From contig NZ_LMXH01000001.1 of assembly GCF_001541095.1 (NCBI RefSeq), positions 942,048 through 1,006,047 of the forward strand: DNA of 64,000 bases, read 5' to 3'. Below the pieces are notes generated by a model, which searched no databases, was not told the origin of the DNA, and saw only the letters and a list, made by a program, of their open reading frames with translations. This document shows positions 8,191-16,644 of this stretch, piece after piece. Made by a program: the position numbers and the translations under genes. Position 1 is the stretch's first letter; every line of letters begins with the position of its first letter. The stretch comes from Paenibacillus sp. FJAT-26967. Its GTDB lineage: Bacteria > Bacillota > Bacilli > Paenibacillales > NBRC-103111.

Positions 8191-9176
8191 ACACACCGGC
8201 ATCTGCACCTGTGAAGGAGCTGCGCCGCGGATTGTGGCAGGTCAAGGTTCCGCTGCCGTTCCCGCTGCGCTGGGTCAACAGCTACGTGCTGCAAGGCAGC
8301 GCCGGCGGGGTCACGATCCTGGACCCCGGACTGCGCACGGAAGCTGCGGAAGAACTGTGGACCACCGTTCTTCCGCAGCTGGGTATCCCTTACGACCGCA
8401 TCGGGCAGGTCGTATTGACCCACCACCATCCCGATCATTACGGGATGGCCGGGTGGCTGCAGGAGCGCACGGACGCGCCGGTTTACCTGTCGGAAACCGG
8501 CATAGAGCAGGCTGCGCTCCTGTGGGGGCCGGGGCAGCCGATGACACGGCTGCTTACGGAGCTGTTCGCACAGCACGGCATGGATGCCGCGCAGTGCGAA
8601 CAGCTGACGAAGCATATGGACAGCTTCGTCCCGCTTGTATCGCCGCAGCCGTCGATGACGGCGCTGCGGCCAGGGGACCGCGTCCGCCTCGGAGATGCGG
8701 AGTACGAAGCGATCGAGACGCCGGGACATGCGGCCGGACATCTCTGCTTCTACGACGCCGATGCGGAAGAGATCTTCTGCGGCGATCATGTGCTGCCGCG
8801 GATCACGCCGAACATCAGCTTCATGCCCGGCGTGGAAGAGGACCCGCTCGGTGCGTATTTGAGCAGCCTGGATGTAATTGGCAGGCTCAAGGTCCGGATG
8901 GCGTATCCGGGCCATCGCGATCCTTTCGCGGGTTTCAGCGAAAGGGCGCTGGAGCTGATCCGCCACCATGAGGAGCGGCTGGCACTCATGACGGACAAGC
9001 TGCGCGAGCAGCCGATGACCGCGTACGAGCTGTGCCGTGCGACGTTCGGGGACCGTCTGTCGCTGCACCAGCTGCGCTTCGCGATGGCCGAGACTATCGC
9101 GCATACGGTCCGCCTGGAGCTTGGCGGACGTGTCCGCGCGGAAGAAGCCGGCGGCCTGATCGTCTACTCGGCTTAA
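8187..9176 (+). CDS. MBL-fold metallo-hydrolase (LACTB2-like)
   Basis: Metal-dependent hydrolase of 329 residues. The metallo-beta-lactamase signature T-H-H-H-P-D-H is at about residues 77-83. Later metal ligands are seen in E-T-P-G-H-A-A-G-H (near 178) and G-D-H-V-L (near 199), with Y-P-G-H-R-D near 240. The C-terminal 80 residues look like the winged-helix extension of LACTB2/BLACT-type proteins. The substrate is unknown; members include thioesterases and nucleases. The gene overlaps the methyltransferase gene by 4 bases. A strong bidirectional terminator follows. Confidence 0.85.
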   Translation: MNTPASAPVKELRRGLWQVKVPLPFPLRWVNSYVLQGSAGGVTILDPGLRTEAAEELWTTVLPQLGIPYDRIGQVVLTHHHPDHYGMAGWLQERTDAPVYLSETGIEQAALLWGPGQPMTRLLTELFAQHGMDAAQCEQLTKHMDSFVPLVSPQPSMTALRPGDRVRLGDAEYEAIETPGHAAGHLCFYDADAEEIFCGDHVLPRITPNISFMPGVEEDPLGAYLSSLDVIGRLKVRMAYPGHRDPFAGFSERALELIRHHEERLALMTDKLREQPMTAYELCRATFGDRLSLHQLRFAMAETIAHTVRLELGGRVRAEEAGGLIVYSA

Positions 9177-9228
9177 GAATGCACCGGATTTCCGCCTTCT
9201 CCATACTCCGGCGATCATGACTCTGATC

Positions 9229-9279
9229 AAAAAGAACCTTTCAGAATCACTTTATCAAGTGGTTCCGAAAGGTTCTTTT
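9229..9279. terminator. Bidirectional terminator between MBL hydrolase and pgpA-like gene
   Basis: A long stem (AAAAGAACCTTTC paired with GAAAGGTTCTTTT, plus inner CACTT/AAGTG pairing) has A- and T-runs at its ends. It serves the two convergent genes. Confidence 0.9.
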
Positions 9280-9303
9280 GCGCATCCCGCAGGCTGCTGT
9301 GAA

Positions 9304-9816
9304 TTATAAGATTTGTTCCGCCTCCGACTGTTTGCGGTGAGCGATCCGGGAGCTGGCTGCCGCCGCGATGGCTCCGACGATATCATCAAGGAATGTGTGC
9401 TTTTCGTACGTGCTTTTATCATTGAGCCTTTTTAGAATGCCGGGCTTTAATTTGTCAATATAGCCAAAGTTCGTGAACCCGATACTTCCGTATACATTCA
9501 CGATGGACAAGGCCAGAATTTCGTCACATCCGTATAGACCTTCATCATGCTGGATCATTTCCTGCAGCGGAGAAATCAGCTTGCCTTCTTCGGCCAGCAT
9601 GTCCAGCTGAATTCCGGTCAGGATCGCGTTCTGCACCTCTCTTTTGCCGAGTACGGCTTCCACGCTTGCAAGACATTGTTCAAGAGTTAACGTTTCGAAA
9701 TAATCTTTTTGCAAAAAAAAGGTCAATTCTGCGATATCTGTAGTGGAAACTCCTCTTTTCTCAAGCATTTCCCGAGTCGCCACAGCCACTTTTTCACTAT
9801 CAAGCGCATATTTCAC
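9304..9816 (-). CDS. PgpA-family protein (YutG/YpjQ-like phosphatidylglycerophosphatase A)
   Basis: Protein of 170 residues that resembles Bacillus YutG and YpjQ, which are assigned to the phosphatidylglycerophosphatase A family (dephosphorylation of phosphatidylglycerol phosphate). Conserved family blocks are visible: VEAVLGKREVQNAILTGIQLD, DEILALSIVNVYGSIG and HTFLDDIVGAIAAAAASRI-like at the C-terminus. It lacks the several membrane helices of E. coli PgpA, as is usual in the Bacillus group, so the exact enzyme activity is uncertain. The GTG start at 9816 has a strong GGAGGAG site 8 bases upstream. Confidence 0.8.
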   Translation of the reverse strand: MKYALDSEKVAVATREMLEKRGVSTTDIAELTFFLQKDYFETLTLEQCLASVEAVLGKREVQNAILTGIQLDMLAEEGKLISPLQEMIQHDEGLYGCDEILALSIVNVYGSIGFTNFGYIDKLKPGILKRLNDKSTYEKHTFLDDIVGAIAAAASSRIAHRKQSEAEQIL

Positions 9817-10140
9817 GTTAGTCTCTCCTCCATGATCAATTCAGATGCGATACCCTAGTATACCCACTATTTAGGAACAAGTACAACAGCAAGCGGACTT
9901 GCGGTGAGGTATTGGACCGTCCACCTTTTTCGGACAACATCGGCATAAAGCACGGTGCATGCTTGTATACATAGAATTACGAAGGACAAATCTGATGGCG
10001 GACGAGGCTGCTGGAAGAAGGGTTATGGGGTCCTGGAAATGGTTGTGGAGCACTGGAAGAGGGACAGGAGCAGCGGAAGATTCCGCTTGTTCTCCGGCAA
10101 ACCGGTTTGCGCAGTACCATATTGATTAGGAGGGTTGGAC
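9817..10140. other. Intergenic region between divergent pgpA-like gene and gerM
   Basis: 324 bases hold the leaders of both divergent genes. I see no tandem repeat, no strong hairpin and no ORF with a ribosome site, apart from AGGAGGG (10128-10134) that serves gerM. Confidence 0.5.
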
Positions 10141-11184
10141 ATGAGAAAACATCGCTGGGTGCAGGCTGCAGCCGTGACGGGAGCTATTGCGCTTGTGGGT
10201 ACAGGGTGCAGTCTATGGACTTCGGAGACTCAGCCGATTGATGCTCCGCCGGCTGGCATCGAAACATCGCTGGGTGTAAGCACAGGTAAAGAGGGGGCGG
10301 CTGCCCAGACGACCCAGACCGCTAAAATGACCGTCTATGCGAAAGATCCGCAGGGATATGTGGTTCCGGTCAGCCTGGATCTTCCCAAAACGCAATCCGT
10401 CGCCAAAACGACTCTTGAATACATGGTAGCGGGCGGCCCCGGAGCCGGTCAGCTTCCTGCAGGCTTCAGCGCGCTGCTCCCCGAAGGGACAACGCTTACA
10501 GTAGATATTAAGGAAAAGACCGCAACCGTTAATTTCAATCAGGCGTTCAAAAAATACGATGCCAAAGAAGAAAGAAAAATCATGGAGGGCATTACGTGGG
10601 CTTTGACGGGATTCTCCACGATTGATGGGGTTAAACTCAAAATGAACGGACAGGAACTGAAGGAGATGCCGGTTGCGCGGACTCCGCTTGATGAACCGCT
10701 GTCCCGCAAACTCGGGATTAACCTGGAAATCCAGCAGGGAATCGATTATGGGCAATCGACGCCGGTCACGCTTTATTTCACGAATGGAACTGCTGATAAA
10801 GGTAAATATTATGTACCGGTAACCCGTCTGGTCAAACGGACGGATGATATCGCGCGAACTGTCATGGAGGAGCTTGTTAAAGGTCCGAACATCTCCAAAG
10901 GACTTCAGCCCGTGTTGAACGCATCCGCTAAAGTACTGGATGTGAAAAGCAGCTCGGACTCGGTCATGACGGTTAATTTCTCTGATAAGCTGCTGGATGA
11001 GAATCTCAAAGCCCCTGCGGACGGTCTCCAGTCGGTGATCTTGTCCCTGACTGAGAACACCAAAGCGTCCCAGGTTCAAATTACGGTTAACGGGAAAGCC
11101 AAAGTCGAGGCCACTGACGATCAGACTTACAGCAAACCGGTTGCCCGGCCGCTGCATTTGAATCCGAATCCGGAGAAGCTGTAA
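10141..11184 (+). CDS. gerM: GerM-like spore germination/sporulation lipoprotein
   Basis: Membrane-anchored lipoprotein of 347 residues with two GerMN domains (about 55-170 and 195-325). B. subtilis GerM is needed for spore formation and germination and joins the engulfment channel (GerM-SpoIIIAG). The lipobox ends L-V-G-T-G-C, with the lipidated Cys at about residue 23. Both domains show the sequence T-V-x-F-x-x-[AK] (TVNFNQAF and TVNFSDKL) typical of GerMN. The ATG at 10141 lies 6 bases after AGGAGGG and is preferred to the TTG at 10135. The gerM-rph-XTPase order is the same as in B. subtilis, which strengthens the call. Confidence 0.92.
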   Translation: MRKHRWVQAAAVTGAIALVGTGCSLWTSETQPIDAPPAGIETSLGVSTGKEGAAAQTTQTAKMTVYAKDPQGYVVPVSLDLPKTQSVAKTTLEYMVAGGPGAGQLPAGFSALLPEGTTLTVDIKEKTATVNFNQAFKKYDAKEERKIMEGITWALTGFSTIDGVKLKMNGQELKEMPVARTPLDEPLSRKLGINLEIQQGIDYGQSTPVTLYFTNGTADKGKYYVPVTRLVKRTDDIARTVMEELVKGPNISKGLQPVLNASAKVLDVKSSSDSVMTVNFSDKLLDENLKAPADGLQSVILSLTENTKASQVQITVNGKAKVEATDDQTYSKPVARPLHLNPNPEKL

Positions 11185-11222
11185 GCATAGAAGCTGCGGA
11201 TTCCGCTATCTGTATGAACCCC

Positions 11223-11247
11223 GGGAGAGGCTGCTCTCCCTTTTTTT
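11223..11247 (+). terminator. Terminator after gerM
   Basis: A perfect GGGAGAG/CTCTCCC stem with a 4-base loop is followed by seven T residues. Confidence 0.9.
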
Positions 11248-11351
11248 GTCTGAACTTGTATGTGCTTTTGCCCGGCTCCTTTGCTACAATAGGAAGGATA
11301 GAACTGGATACTGCACGAAAGATGCTGCGACCAAACAGGAGGAAACAAATA

Positions 11352-12101
11352 ATGCGAGCCGATGGAAGACAGAATGACCAGCTAAGAGGTATGAAAATTA
11401 CCCCCCATTATATCAAACATGCCGAAGGATCGGTTCTCATAGAAGTTGGAGAGACGAAAGTCATTTGTACGGCAAGTATAGAAGAGCGAGTCCCTCCTTT
11501 TATGAAAGGACAAGGCAAAGGTTGGGTAACGGCCGAGTACTCGATGCTGCCCCGTGCTACCCAGGTGCGTAATCAGCGTGAAGCGGCAAGAGGCAAACTA
11601 GGCGGACGGACGATGGAGATTCAGCGTCTGATCGGACGGGCCTTGCGTTCGGTTGTAAGTCTGGAAGCGCTTGGTGAACGTTCGATTACGCTGGACTGTG
11701 ACGTGATCCAGGCGGATGGCGGCACACGGACGACTTCCATTACAGGGGCTTTCGTGGCTATGGCTCTGGCTATGCAGAAGCTGGTAGACAACGGTAAGCT
11801 GAAAAGCCTTCCGATTACGGACTATCTGGCATCCGTCAGTGTCGGAATCGTAGGCGGACGCCCGCTGCTTGACTTAATGTATACCGAAGATTCCCAGGCT
11901 CACGTGGATATGAATGTAGTCATGACGGGGGACGGTAAATTCGTAGAGTTGCAGGGGACCGGAGAAGAAGCTTCTTTCTCGCGTGAAGAGCTCGACAGCC
12001 TGCTTGCTCTGGCAGAAGGCGGGATTGCGACGATGATTGAGGAGCAGCGTAAAGCACTCGGTCACGTGAGTACGCTGATCGGAACGGGCGCACGTGCCTG
12101 A
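11352..12101 (+). CDS. rph: Ribonuclease PH
   Basis: 3'-5' phosphorolytic exoribonuclease that trims tRNA precursors, releasing nucleoside diphosphates. 249 residues from the ATG at 11352 (MRADGR), set by AGGAGGAAA a few bases upstream; the open frame extends to 11214 but the extra residues are not part of the family. Diagnostic blocks include [51 protein letters not shown] and [10 protein letters not shown]. The gene overlaps the following XTPase gene by 8 bases. Confidence 0.97.
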   Translation: MRADGRQNDQLRGMKITPHYIKHAEGSVLIEVGETKVICTASIEERVPPFMKGQGKGWVTAEYSMLPRATQVRNQREAARGKLGGRTMEIQRLIGRALRSVVSLEALGERSITLDCDVIQADGGTRTTSITGAFVAMALAMQKLVDNGKLKSLPITDYLASVSVGIVGGRPLLDLMYTEDSQAHVDMNVVMTGDGKFVELQGTGEEASFSREELDSLLALAEGGIATMIEEQRKALGHVSTLIGTGARA

Positions 12102-12978
12102 GGGGAGCGGCGGCGTAGTTGTTATCGCTACGCGCAACAAGGGCAAAGTACGCGAATTTGCCCATTATTTTGCCCGTTACGGCAAGGAAGTGCGCAGTCT
12201 CGAGGATTTCGATGCTATGCCCGAAATCGTCGAGGACGGCGCGACTTTCGCCGACAACGCCCGGATCAAGGCGTCCATCATTGCCCGGCATCTGAATCTG
12301 CCGGTACTTGCGGACGATTCCGGGCTGTGCGTAGACCTGCTCGGCGGAGACCCGGGCGTATACTCCGCCCGGTATGCCGGAGATTACGCTTCAGATGCCG
12401 AGAACAACGCCAAGCTGCTCAGTGAGCTTAGAGCGATGGCTTCCGCTCAGGCGGGCGGCACAGCCGGCTATGCGAGCCTGACGAATGTCGACAGCTTCAC
12501 GGAGTCTGAGCGGCATGGGGGCAGTCCCGGCAGTGTTCATGGTAACCTCGCCCGTATTGACGGTAGCACCGGCAGTGCTGACGGTCACCCCGCCGGTAAG
12601 GACATGGACGCAGCCGGCAAGGAAGACGGCCCCGGGTCCAGCGCTGCCGGTACCTGGCAAGCAGGCAGTGGCAGCGCCTCTGCTGTCTCAGATCCTGGGG
12701 AGCAAGGACCTGCTTTGCTGAGCCCTGCCCGCTTCGTCTGCGCTCTGGCTCTGGTGGACCCGCTGCGCGGGGACACCCTGGAGGCGGAGGGCACTTGCGA
12801 AGGGTTCGTGATCGCGGAGCCGCGAGGAGCGGGCGGCTTCGGATATGATCCGTTGTTCTACCTGACAGAACAAGGGATGACGATGGCTGAGCTTCCGCTG
12901 GAGGAGAAAAACCTTATCAGCCATAGAGCAGCGGCGCTTCAGCAGTTTTTTGAGCGTCATGCGACGAGGTTAGTCTGA
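12094..12978 (+). CDS. rdgB: XTP/dITP pyrophosphatase (RdgB/HAM1 family) with a ~90-residue insertion
   Basis: House-cleaning enzyme that hydrolyses XTP, dITP and ITP to monophosphates and pyrophosphate, keeping deaminated purines out of nucleic acids. Family motifs are intact: ATRNKGK near the N-terminus, [24 protein letters not shown], then [18 protein letters not shown] and SHRAAAL. The protein is 294 residues against about 200 for the family. The excess lies between residues ~114 and ~210 (bases about 12433-12723), a Gly/Ser/Ala/Asp-rich stretch between ELR and ARFVC. The frame is open throughout, so this is an insertion and not a frameshift. GTG start; it overlaps rph by 8 bases. Confidence 0.93.
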   Translation: MPEGSGGVVVIATRNKGKVREFAHYFARYGKEVRSLEDFDAMPEIVEDGATFADNARIKASIIARHLNLPVLADDSGLCVDLLGGDPGVYSARYAGDYASDAENNAKLLSELRAMASAQAGGTAGYASLTNVDSFTESERHGGSPGSVHGNLARIDGSTGSADGHPAGKDMDAAGKEDGPGSSAAGTWQAGSGSASAVSDPGEQGPALLSPARFVCALALVDPLRGDTLEAEGTCEGFVIAEPRGAGGFGYDPLFYLTEQGMTMAELPLEEKNLISHRAAALQQFFERHATRLV

Positions 12979-13009
12979 TCTTATAGGGATATGGGTCTTT
13001 GGCTAGAGC

Positions 13010-13045
13010 AACCGGCTTCGCTTAACAAGCGAAGCCGGTTTTTTG
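13010..13045 (+). terminator. Terminator after rph-rdgB
   Basis: A 14-bp perfect stem (AACCGGCTTCGCTT/AAGCGAAGCCGGTT) with a 3-base loop runs into a T-run. Confidence 0.93.
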
Positions 13046-13440
13046 TGTTTTTAGAAGAAAGTTAATCGCGACTTGCATTTCCGGATTATGGTTATAGGGC
13101 AGATAGTGGATTCCGCTTCTTAACTCCAATCTATGGAGTTTCTATACAAGATACACCACAAGATACACCACAACACGTATCCAGTCCTTGTCGTTCACTT
13201 GCCAGTTATTTCGTGTCCTCGTAGAGTGGACAATCAAGAAAATGTCTTTATAAAGGTGGACATAACACAGGTATACGCTTCCCCGGGTAAAGGACTTGCA
13301 GGAGACGTATACAGGATAAGCTGCAAAAATAACCTTTCCATGAAAGGAAAGGCTGGAGTCAATAATTCAAATTTGTTTCAGCATATATCTTAACGGATTG
13401 CCGGCCCTTCTTTTCCTGGTAAGTTTGCGAACGAACCTGG
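13046..13440. other. Intergenic region between rdgB and asnB
   Basis: About 395 bases between two convergent genes. A short direct repeat (two copies of ACAAGATACACC plus a partial third) lies near 13145-13172. An 86-codon open frame at 13133-13393 has no ribosome site or recognisable product and is not accepted. No clear terminator for asnB was seen on the minus strand. Confidence 0.5.
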
Positions 13441-15285
13441 CTACCGGATGGATACCTTGTATTCACGAAGCCAGGTATCCACCTGGATTAAATAAGCGAA
13501 CATTTGAGGCCCCGACATGAGTTGGCCGAACCAGGGGAATTCTGCGGCTTCGGCTCCCGGTGCCGCCATTGCCCGTAATTTCCCGGCATCTACGAAAGGG
13601 AGAAGAGGGGAACTCGAATCGCTGAGAATATCAAGAGCCCGTTCTTTGACCGCTGCCGAGTAGCTTGGATTGTGGGTTTTGGGGTATGGACTTTTCTTCC
13701 GGGCGAGCACATCTTCCGGAAGCACGCCGACCAGCGCTTTACGCAGAATACCTTTCTCGCGTTCTCCGGCTGTTTTAATGTCCCATGGAATGTTCCACAC
13801 ATATTCAACCAGCCTGTGGTCGCAAAAGGGCACCCGGACTTCAAGTCCGACAGCCATGCTCATTCTGTCTTTGCGGTCAAGCAGGGTCGGCATGAAGCGC
13901 GTAATGTTCAGGTAGGACATTTCGCGCATCCGGTTCTCCTGCTGCGTCTCACCAGCCAGCCGGGGCACCTCGGCAAGTGCCTGCTCATACCGGCTGTGCA
14001 CATATTCCAGGGGCTTGATCCAGTCGGCGAAGTCCCTCGCCAGAATGCCCGCACGCTGAGGCAGTGACAGTGACCAGGGGAAGGTATTCGCATTTAGAGC
14101 ATCTTCGCGGTGGAACCAGGGATACCCGCCGAAGATTTCATCGGCCGCTTCGCCGGATAAGGCTACGGTCGCATTGTTCTTGATTTCGCGGCAGAACAGG
14201 TACAGCGAACCGTCGACATCCGCCATACCCGGCATATCACGGGCAAGCACGACGGACCGGAGCGATTCCACGAGCTCAGGCGTATCGAATTCGACATAGT
14301 GATGCTCTGTACCGAGATAATCAGTCATGCGTTTGATCCATGGTGCGTCGGAATTCGGCTGAAACGCATTTTCTATGAAATGCTTATCGTTATCCGCATA
14401 GTCCACGGAATACGTATCCAGCGTCCCTTTGCCGCTATCCCGGTAATGGTTAGCGGCCAGCGTGGTCAGGGCGCTGGAATCAAGCCCTCCGGATAGCAGG
14501 GTGCACACGGGAACGTCGGAGACGAGCTGGCGCCGGGCTGTATCTGCGAGCAGCTCCCGGATATAGGCGGCCGTTTCCTCTACGTTCTCCGTGTGAGGCC
14601 GGTTCTCCAGCTTCCAGTAAGGCCGGACGGTCAATCCGCTGCGGTCATACACCATATAATGGCCGGGCTTCAGTTCCGCCAGATTCCGGTAAATCCCGTG
14701 ACCGGGTGTTCGGGCCGGCCCGATTGCAAATACTTCGGCGAGGCCTTCCGCGCCGACTTCGACCTTCATATCGGGGTGGGCGAGAATGGCCTTCGGCTCG
14801 GAGCCGAACAAGAACACGCCGCTTAGCAGGCTGTAGAACAGCGGCTTCACCCCCAGGCGGTCCCGGGCAAGGAATACCGTCTGCTCCTGCTGGTCCCAGG
14901 CCGCAAACGCAAAAATGCCGTTCAGCCGGTCGACACAGCTGCGGCCCCACTCAACGAACGAGGCGAGCAGTACTTCGGTGTCGCACGTGCTGCTGAACCT
15001 ATGGCCCCGGTGTTCCAGTTCTTTGCGCAGCTCCACTGCGTTATACAGCTCTCCGTTGTAAACGATGGAATAGAGACGGTCGCCTTCTCTGCGGATCATC
15101 GGCTGTGCCCCGTTCTGGGGATCCATTACGCTGAGCCGGCGGTGGCCGAATGCACAGTGATGGGAAATCCAGGTTCCGGAAGCATCAGGTCCGCGATGCG
15201 TAAGAGTTTCTGTCATATTTTCGAGAATGGATGAGGAAGTGGTTAAGTCTTTGCGCCAATCTATCCATCCTGTTATTCCGCACAT
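13441..15285 (-). CDS. Asparagine synthetase, glutamine-hydrolysing (AsnO/YisO-like)
   Basis: ATP-dependent amidation of aspartate to asparagine using glutamine (EC 6.3.5.4), 614 residues. The N-terminal class II glutamine amidotransferase begins MCGITGW, so Cys2 is the nucleophile; this fixes the start at 15285, with AAAGGGTG about 8 bases upstream, not the longer frame to 15309. R-H-R-G-P-D-like (THRGPDASG), FGHRRLS and YNGELYN motifs follow. The synthetase domain carries the ATP pyrophosphatase loop L-L-S-G-G-L-D-S-S (about residue 260) and LSGEAADEIFGGY. The length matches B. subtilis AsnO, which is sporulation-linked, but the assignment among asnB, asnH and asnO paralogues is tentative. 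Confidence 0.92.
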   Translation of the reverse strand: MCGITGWIDWRKDLTTSSSILENMTETLTHRGPDASGTWISHHCAFGHRRLSVMDPQNGAQPMIRREGDRLYSIVYNGELYNAVELRKELEHRGHRFSSTCDTEVLLASFVEWGRSCVDRLNGIFAFAAWDQQEQTVFLARDRLGVKPLFYSLLSGVFLFGSEPKAILAHPDMKVEVGAEGLAEVFAIGPARTPGHGIYRNLAELKPGHYMVYDRSGLTVRPYWKLENRPHTENVEETAAYIRELLADTARRQLVSDVPVCTLLSGGLDSSALTTLAANHYRDSGKGTLDTYSVDYADNDKHFIENAFQPNSDAPWIKRMTDYLGTEHHYVEFDTPELVESLRSVVLARDMPGMADVDGSLYLFCREIKNNATVALSGEAADEIFGGYPWFHREDALNANTFPWSLSLPQRAGILARDFADWIKPLEYVHSRYEQALAEVPRLAGETQQENRMREMSYLNITRFMPTLLDRKDRMSMAVGLEVRVPFCDHRLVEYVWNIPWDIKTAGEREKGILRKALVGVLPEDVLARKKSPYPKTHNPSYSAAVKERALDILSDSSSPLLPFVDAGKLRAMAAPGAEAAEFPWFGQLMSGPQMFAYLIQVDTWLREYKVSIR

Positions 15286-15427
15286 GGAGTTCACCCTTTC
15301 GGTATACATTTCTAGGCAAGCAGGAGAAGATCGTTTATTGCGATGATTAAGGGTATGCGGAGGCAGAGCTGAAAATGTCTGTCCGCCTGAACTCAGGAGC
15401 CTGGAAGATGGGATGGCTTAATCCGGT

Positions 15428-15455
15428 TTTGTTTCTCCGGAAATTTTGTTACAAT
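15428..15455 (+). promoter_or_regulatory. Probable sigma-A promoter (extended -10)
   Basis: TACAAT at 15450-15455 is preceded by TG one base upstream (extended -10). A TTTGTT -35-like hexamer lies at 15428 with a 16-base spacer. It points to the small gene at 15525. Confidence 0.5.
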
Positions 15456-15524
15456 AGGGGCTAGATAGAACGTATCCCTCTCCAAGCGTGAGCGGGAAAT
15501 TATGTTAAAGGTGGACTGTTATTG

Positions 15525-15878
15525 ATGAAACGTAGATACGCCAGGGCGCAGACAGATTATTTGGCGGCCAAAGAACACTTTCTTGCAGCAAGTCAGCAGG
15601 CAGATAAGAAACTAAACGATATGAGACAAAACGGTGCGGAAATCGGTCAGAAAGAAATGGAAGATGCGATTGAGCGCAGCGGTTTCCATAAAGCTTTCAA
15701 TGAACTTCGTCAAGCGGAGAACCGTTTGATCGAATGGAGCCACTTCTCGATTAAGAATGAAGGCGAATTCAAGAACAATAAGGCAGCTTTTGAGAAACTG
15801 TATCAAGAAGTGAAGACGAAGCCGGAATCGCGTGCCGTGCTGGTTGATATGGCTATGAGACTGGAAGCAATCGAATAA
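15525..15878 (+). CDS. Small hydrophilic protein of unknown function
   Basis: 117 residues, strongly charged, predicted mostly helical with Gln/Glu/Lys-rich heptad-like stretches (about 10-35 and 50-100). No signal peptide, membrane segment or Cys cluster is visible. I do not recognise the family. The ATG at 15525 follows AAAGGTGG by 9 bases and is preferred to the TTG at 15522. It has its own promoter and terminator, so it looks monocistronic. Confidence 0.65.
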   Translation: MKRRYARAQTDYLAAKEHFLAASQQADKKLNDMRQNGAEIGQKEMEDAIERSGFHKAFNELRQAENRLIEWSHFSIKNEGEFKNNKAAFEKLYQEVKTKPESRAVLVDMAMRLEAIE

Positions 15879-15895
15879 TGCACTTATCTTTATCT

Positions 15896-15925
15896 CAGAG
15901 GGGCCTTTCGCAGGCTCTTTTTTTC
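15896..15925 (+). terminator. Terminator after the small hydrophilic gene
   Basis: An imperfect stem (AGA-GCCT paired with AGGC-TCT around TTCGC, with unpaired G residues) is followed by seven T residues. Confidence 0.65.
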
Positions 15926-16018
15926 TGTTTTTTTATGTGACAAAGGAATTCAAATCGAGCCTGTAGGGACATACTAAGACGGCTTCACTTACATTATTTG
16001 CCGAGGAGGCGTGCGAAG

Positions 16019-16132
16019 ATGGACAGTCATTTTATCTCCAAATTGCATGATACTCAGCTGAAAGCACAGCGCAATCAGAGGACCCATGGCAAGAAACACC
16101 CGGAGAAAAGGCTCCCGAACAAACAGCATTGA
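16019..16132 (+). CDS. Very small basic protein (37 codons), unknown
   Basis: A 37-residue, His/Lys/Gln/Arg-rich protein beginning MDSHFISKLHD and ending in NKQH. The start is well supported: GAGGAGG at 16003-16009 lies 9 bases before the ATG. The composition (no Cys or Trp, high His, Lys and Gln) resembles minor small acid-soluble spore proteins or other spore-core peptides, but no specific family is recognised. It lies 85 bases before another small spore-like gene. Confidence 0.55.
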   Translation: MDSHFISKLHDTQLKAQRNQRTHGKKHPEKRLPNKQH

Positions 16133-16217
16133 TTAAAACCAAGCGCGGTTTGAACAGGCTGGCTGCCGCAAAGCAGCCGGAGCAAGGACTCTTGGAATCC
16201 GGGCGGAGGTGATAAAC

Positions 16218-16343
16218 ATGGCGAAGGTTAAACAGACCAAAGGCAAAAAGTACGAGGTCAACGCGGAATTTGCCGAAGAGATGGAAGCCAAAAACGTCAA
16301 GCATGCAGCCCAGAACAATCCCAGTCAAGGGGTAGGAAAATAA
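16218..16343 (+). CDS. Small gamma-type SASP-like spore protein (41 codons)
   Basis: A 41-residue hydrophilic protein. The central stretch (residues ~17-33) shows the spacing E-F-A-x-E-x-x-A-x-x-V-[KR]-x-x-x-Q seen in the repeats of gamma-type small acid-soluble spore proteins, which serve as amino-acid stores cut by GPR during germination. Here the motif occurs once (AEFAEE, then AKNVKH). The GPR-site residues are only partly kept (A-E-F-A instead of T-E-F-A-S). The start has GGAGGTGA 5 bases upstream. The family call is an inference from a short motif and needs a profile match. Confidence 0.5.
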   Translation: MAKVKQTKGKKYEVNAEFAEEMEAKNVKHAAQNNPSQGVGK

Positions 16344-16361
16344 TGGTGGAGAACGAAGAAA

Positions 16362-16390
16362 GCCTGCTGCGTTTGCAGTGGGTTTTTTTG
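16362..16390 (+). terminator. Terminator after the small spore-like genes
   Basis: An 8-bp stem with G-T pairs (CCTGCTGC/GCAGTGGG) and a GTTT loop is followed by seven T residues. Confidence 0.8.
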
Positions 16391-16497
16391 TTTGCGCGAA
16401 AATGGATATAGGTATATCAGATGTGGTGTTGCATAGCTATGACGCCGTATAAGCAGGAAATGGGGGATTTTTACTTGAAAATTAAATAAAACGAAGA

Positions 16498-16511
16498 AAA
16501 ACAGCTGTTTT
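16498..16511. promoter_or_regulatory. 14-bp perfect palindrome upstream of the ROK operon
   Basis: AAAACAGCTGTTTT is a perfect palindrome about 55 bases before the -35 box of the ROK operon. It could be an extra regulator site; no protein is assigned. Confidence 0.3.
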
Positions 16512-16563
16512 AGAGCTTATATCCAATTCGAAAAATAATTAAGAAAAATTTCGCCGGATAATA

Positions 16564-16625
16564 TTGACAACCTGAAAGCGTATACATATACTATGTTTAA
16601 TTAGTTTGTTAGTCATTCTAACTAA
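16564..16625 (+). promoter_or_regulatory. Promoter with cre-like site and XylR/ROK-type operator
   Basis: The -35 TTGACA (16564-16569) and -10 TATACT (16587-16592) are separated by 17 bases. Filling the spacer, 16572-16586 (CTGAAAGCGTATACA) fits WTGNAANCGNWNNCW except at the first base, so CcpA could block the promoter. From 16601 to 16625 an inverted repeat begins TTAGTTTGTT and ends TAACTAA. Its left half matches the known Bacillus XylR operator word, and it covers the transcription start. Together this predicts autorepression by the ROK protein plus catabolite repression. Confidence 0.75.
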
Positions 16626-16644
16626 GTAAGGCGGTGGTAGGCTT

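Noticed and set aside
8124-9230. 368-codon minus-strand frame over the MBL gene
   Set aside because: GC-rich antisense shadow of a gene with clear metal motifs; Arg/Gln-rich and without family motifs.
13133-13393. 86-codon frame between rdgB and asnB
   Set aside because: No ribosome site, includes a short direct repeat, and no recognisable product.
15286-15520. T-box riboswitch before asparagine synthetase
   Set aside because: No AGGGTGG-type T-box core or specifier stem was seen upstream of the minus-strand start.
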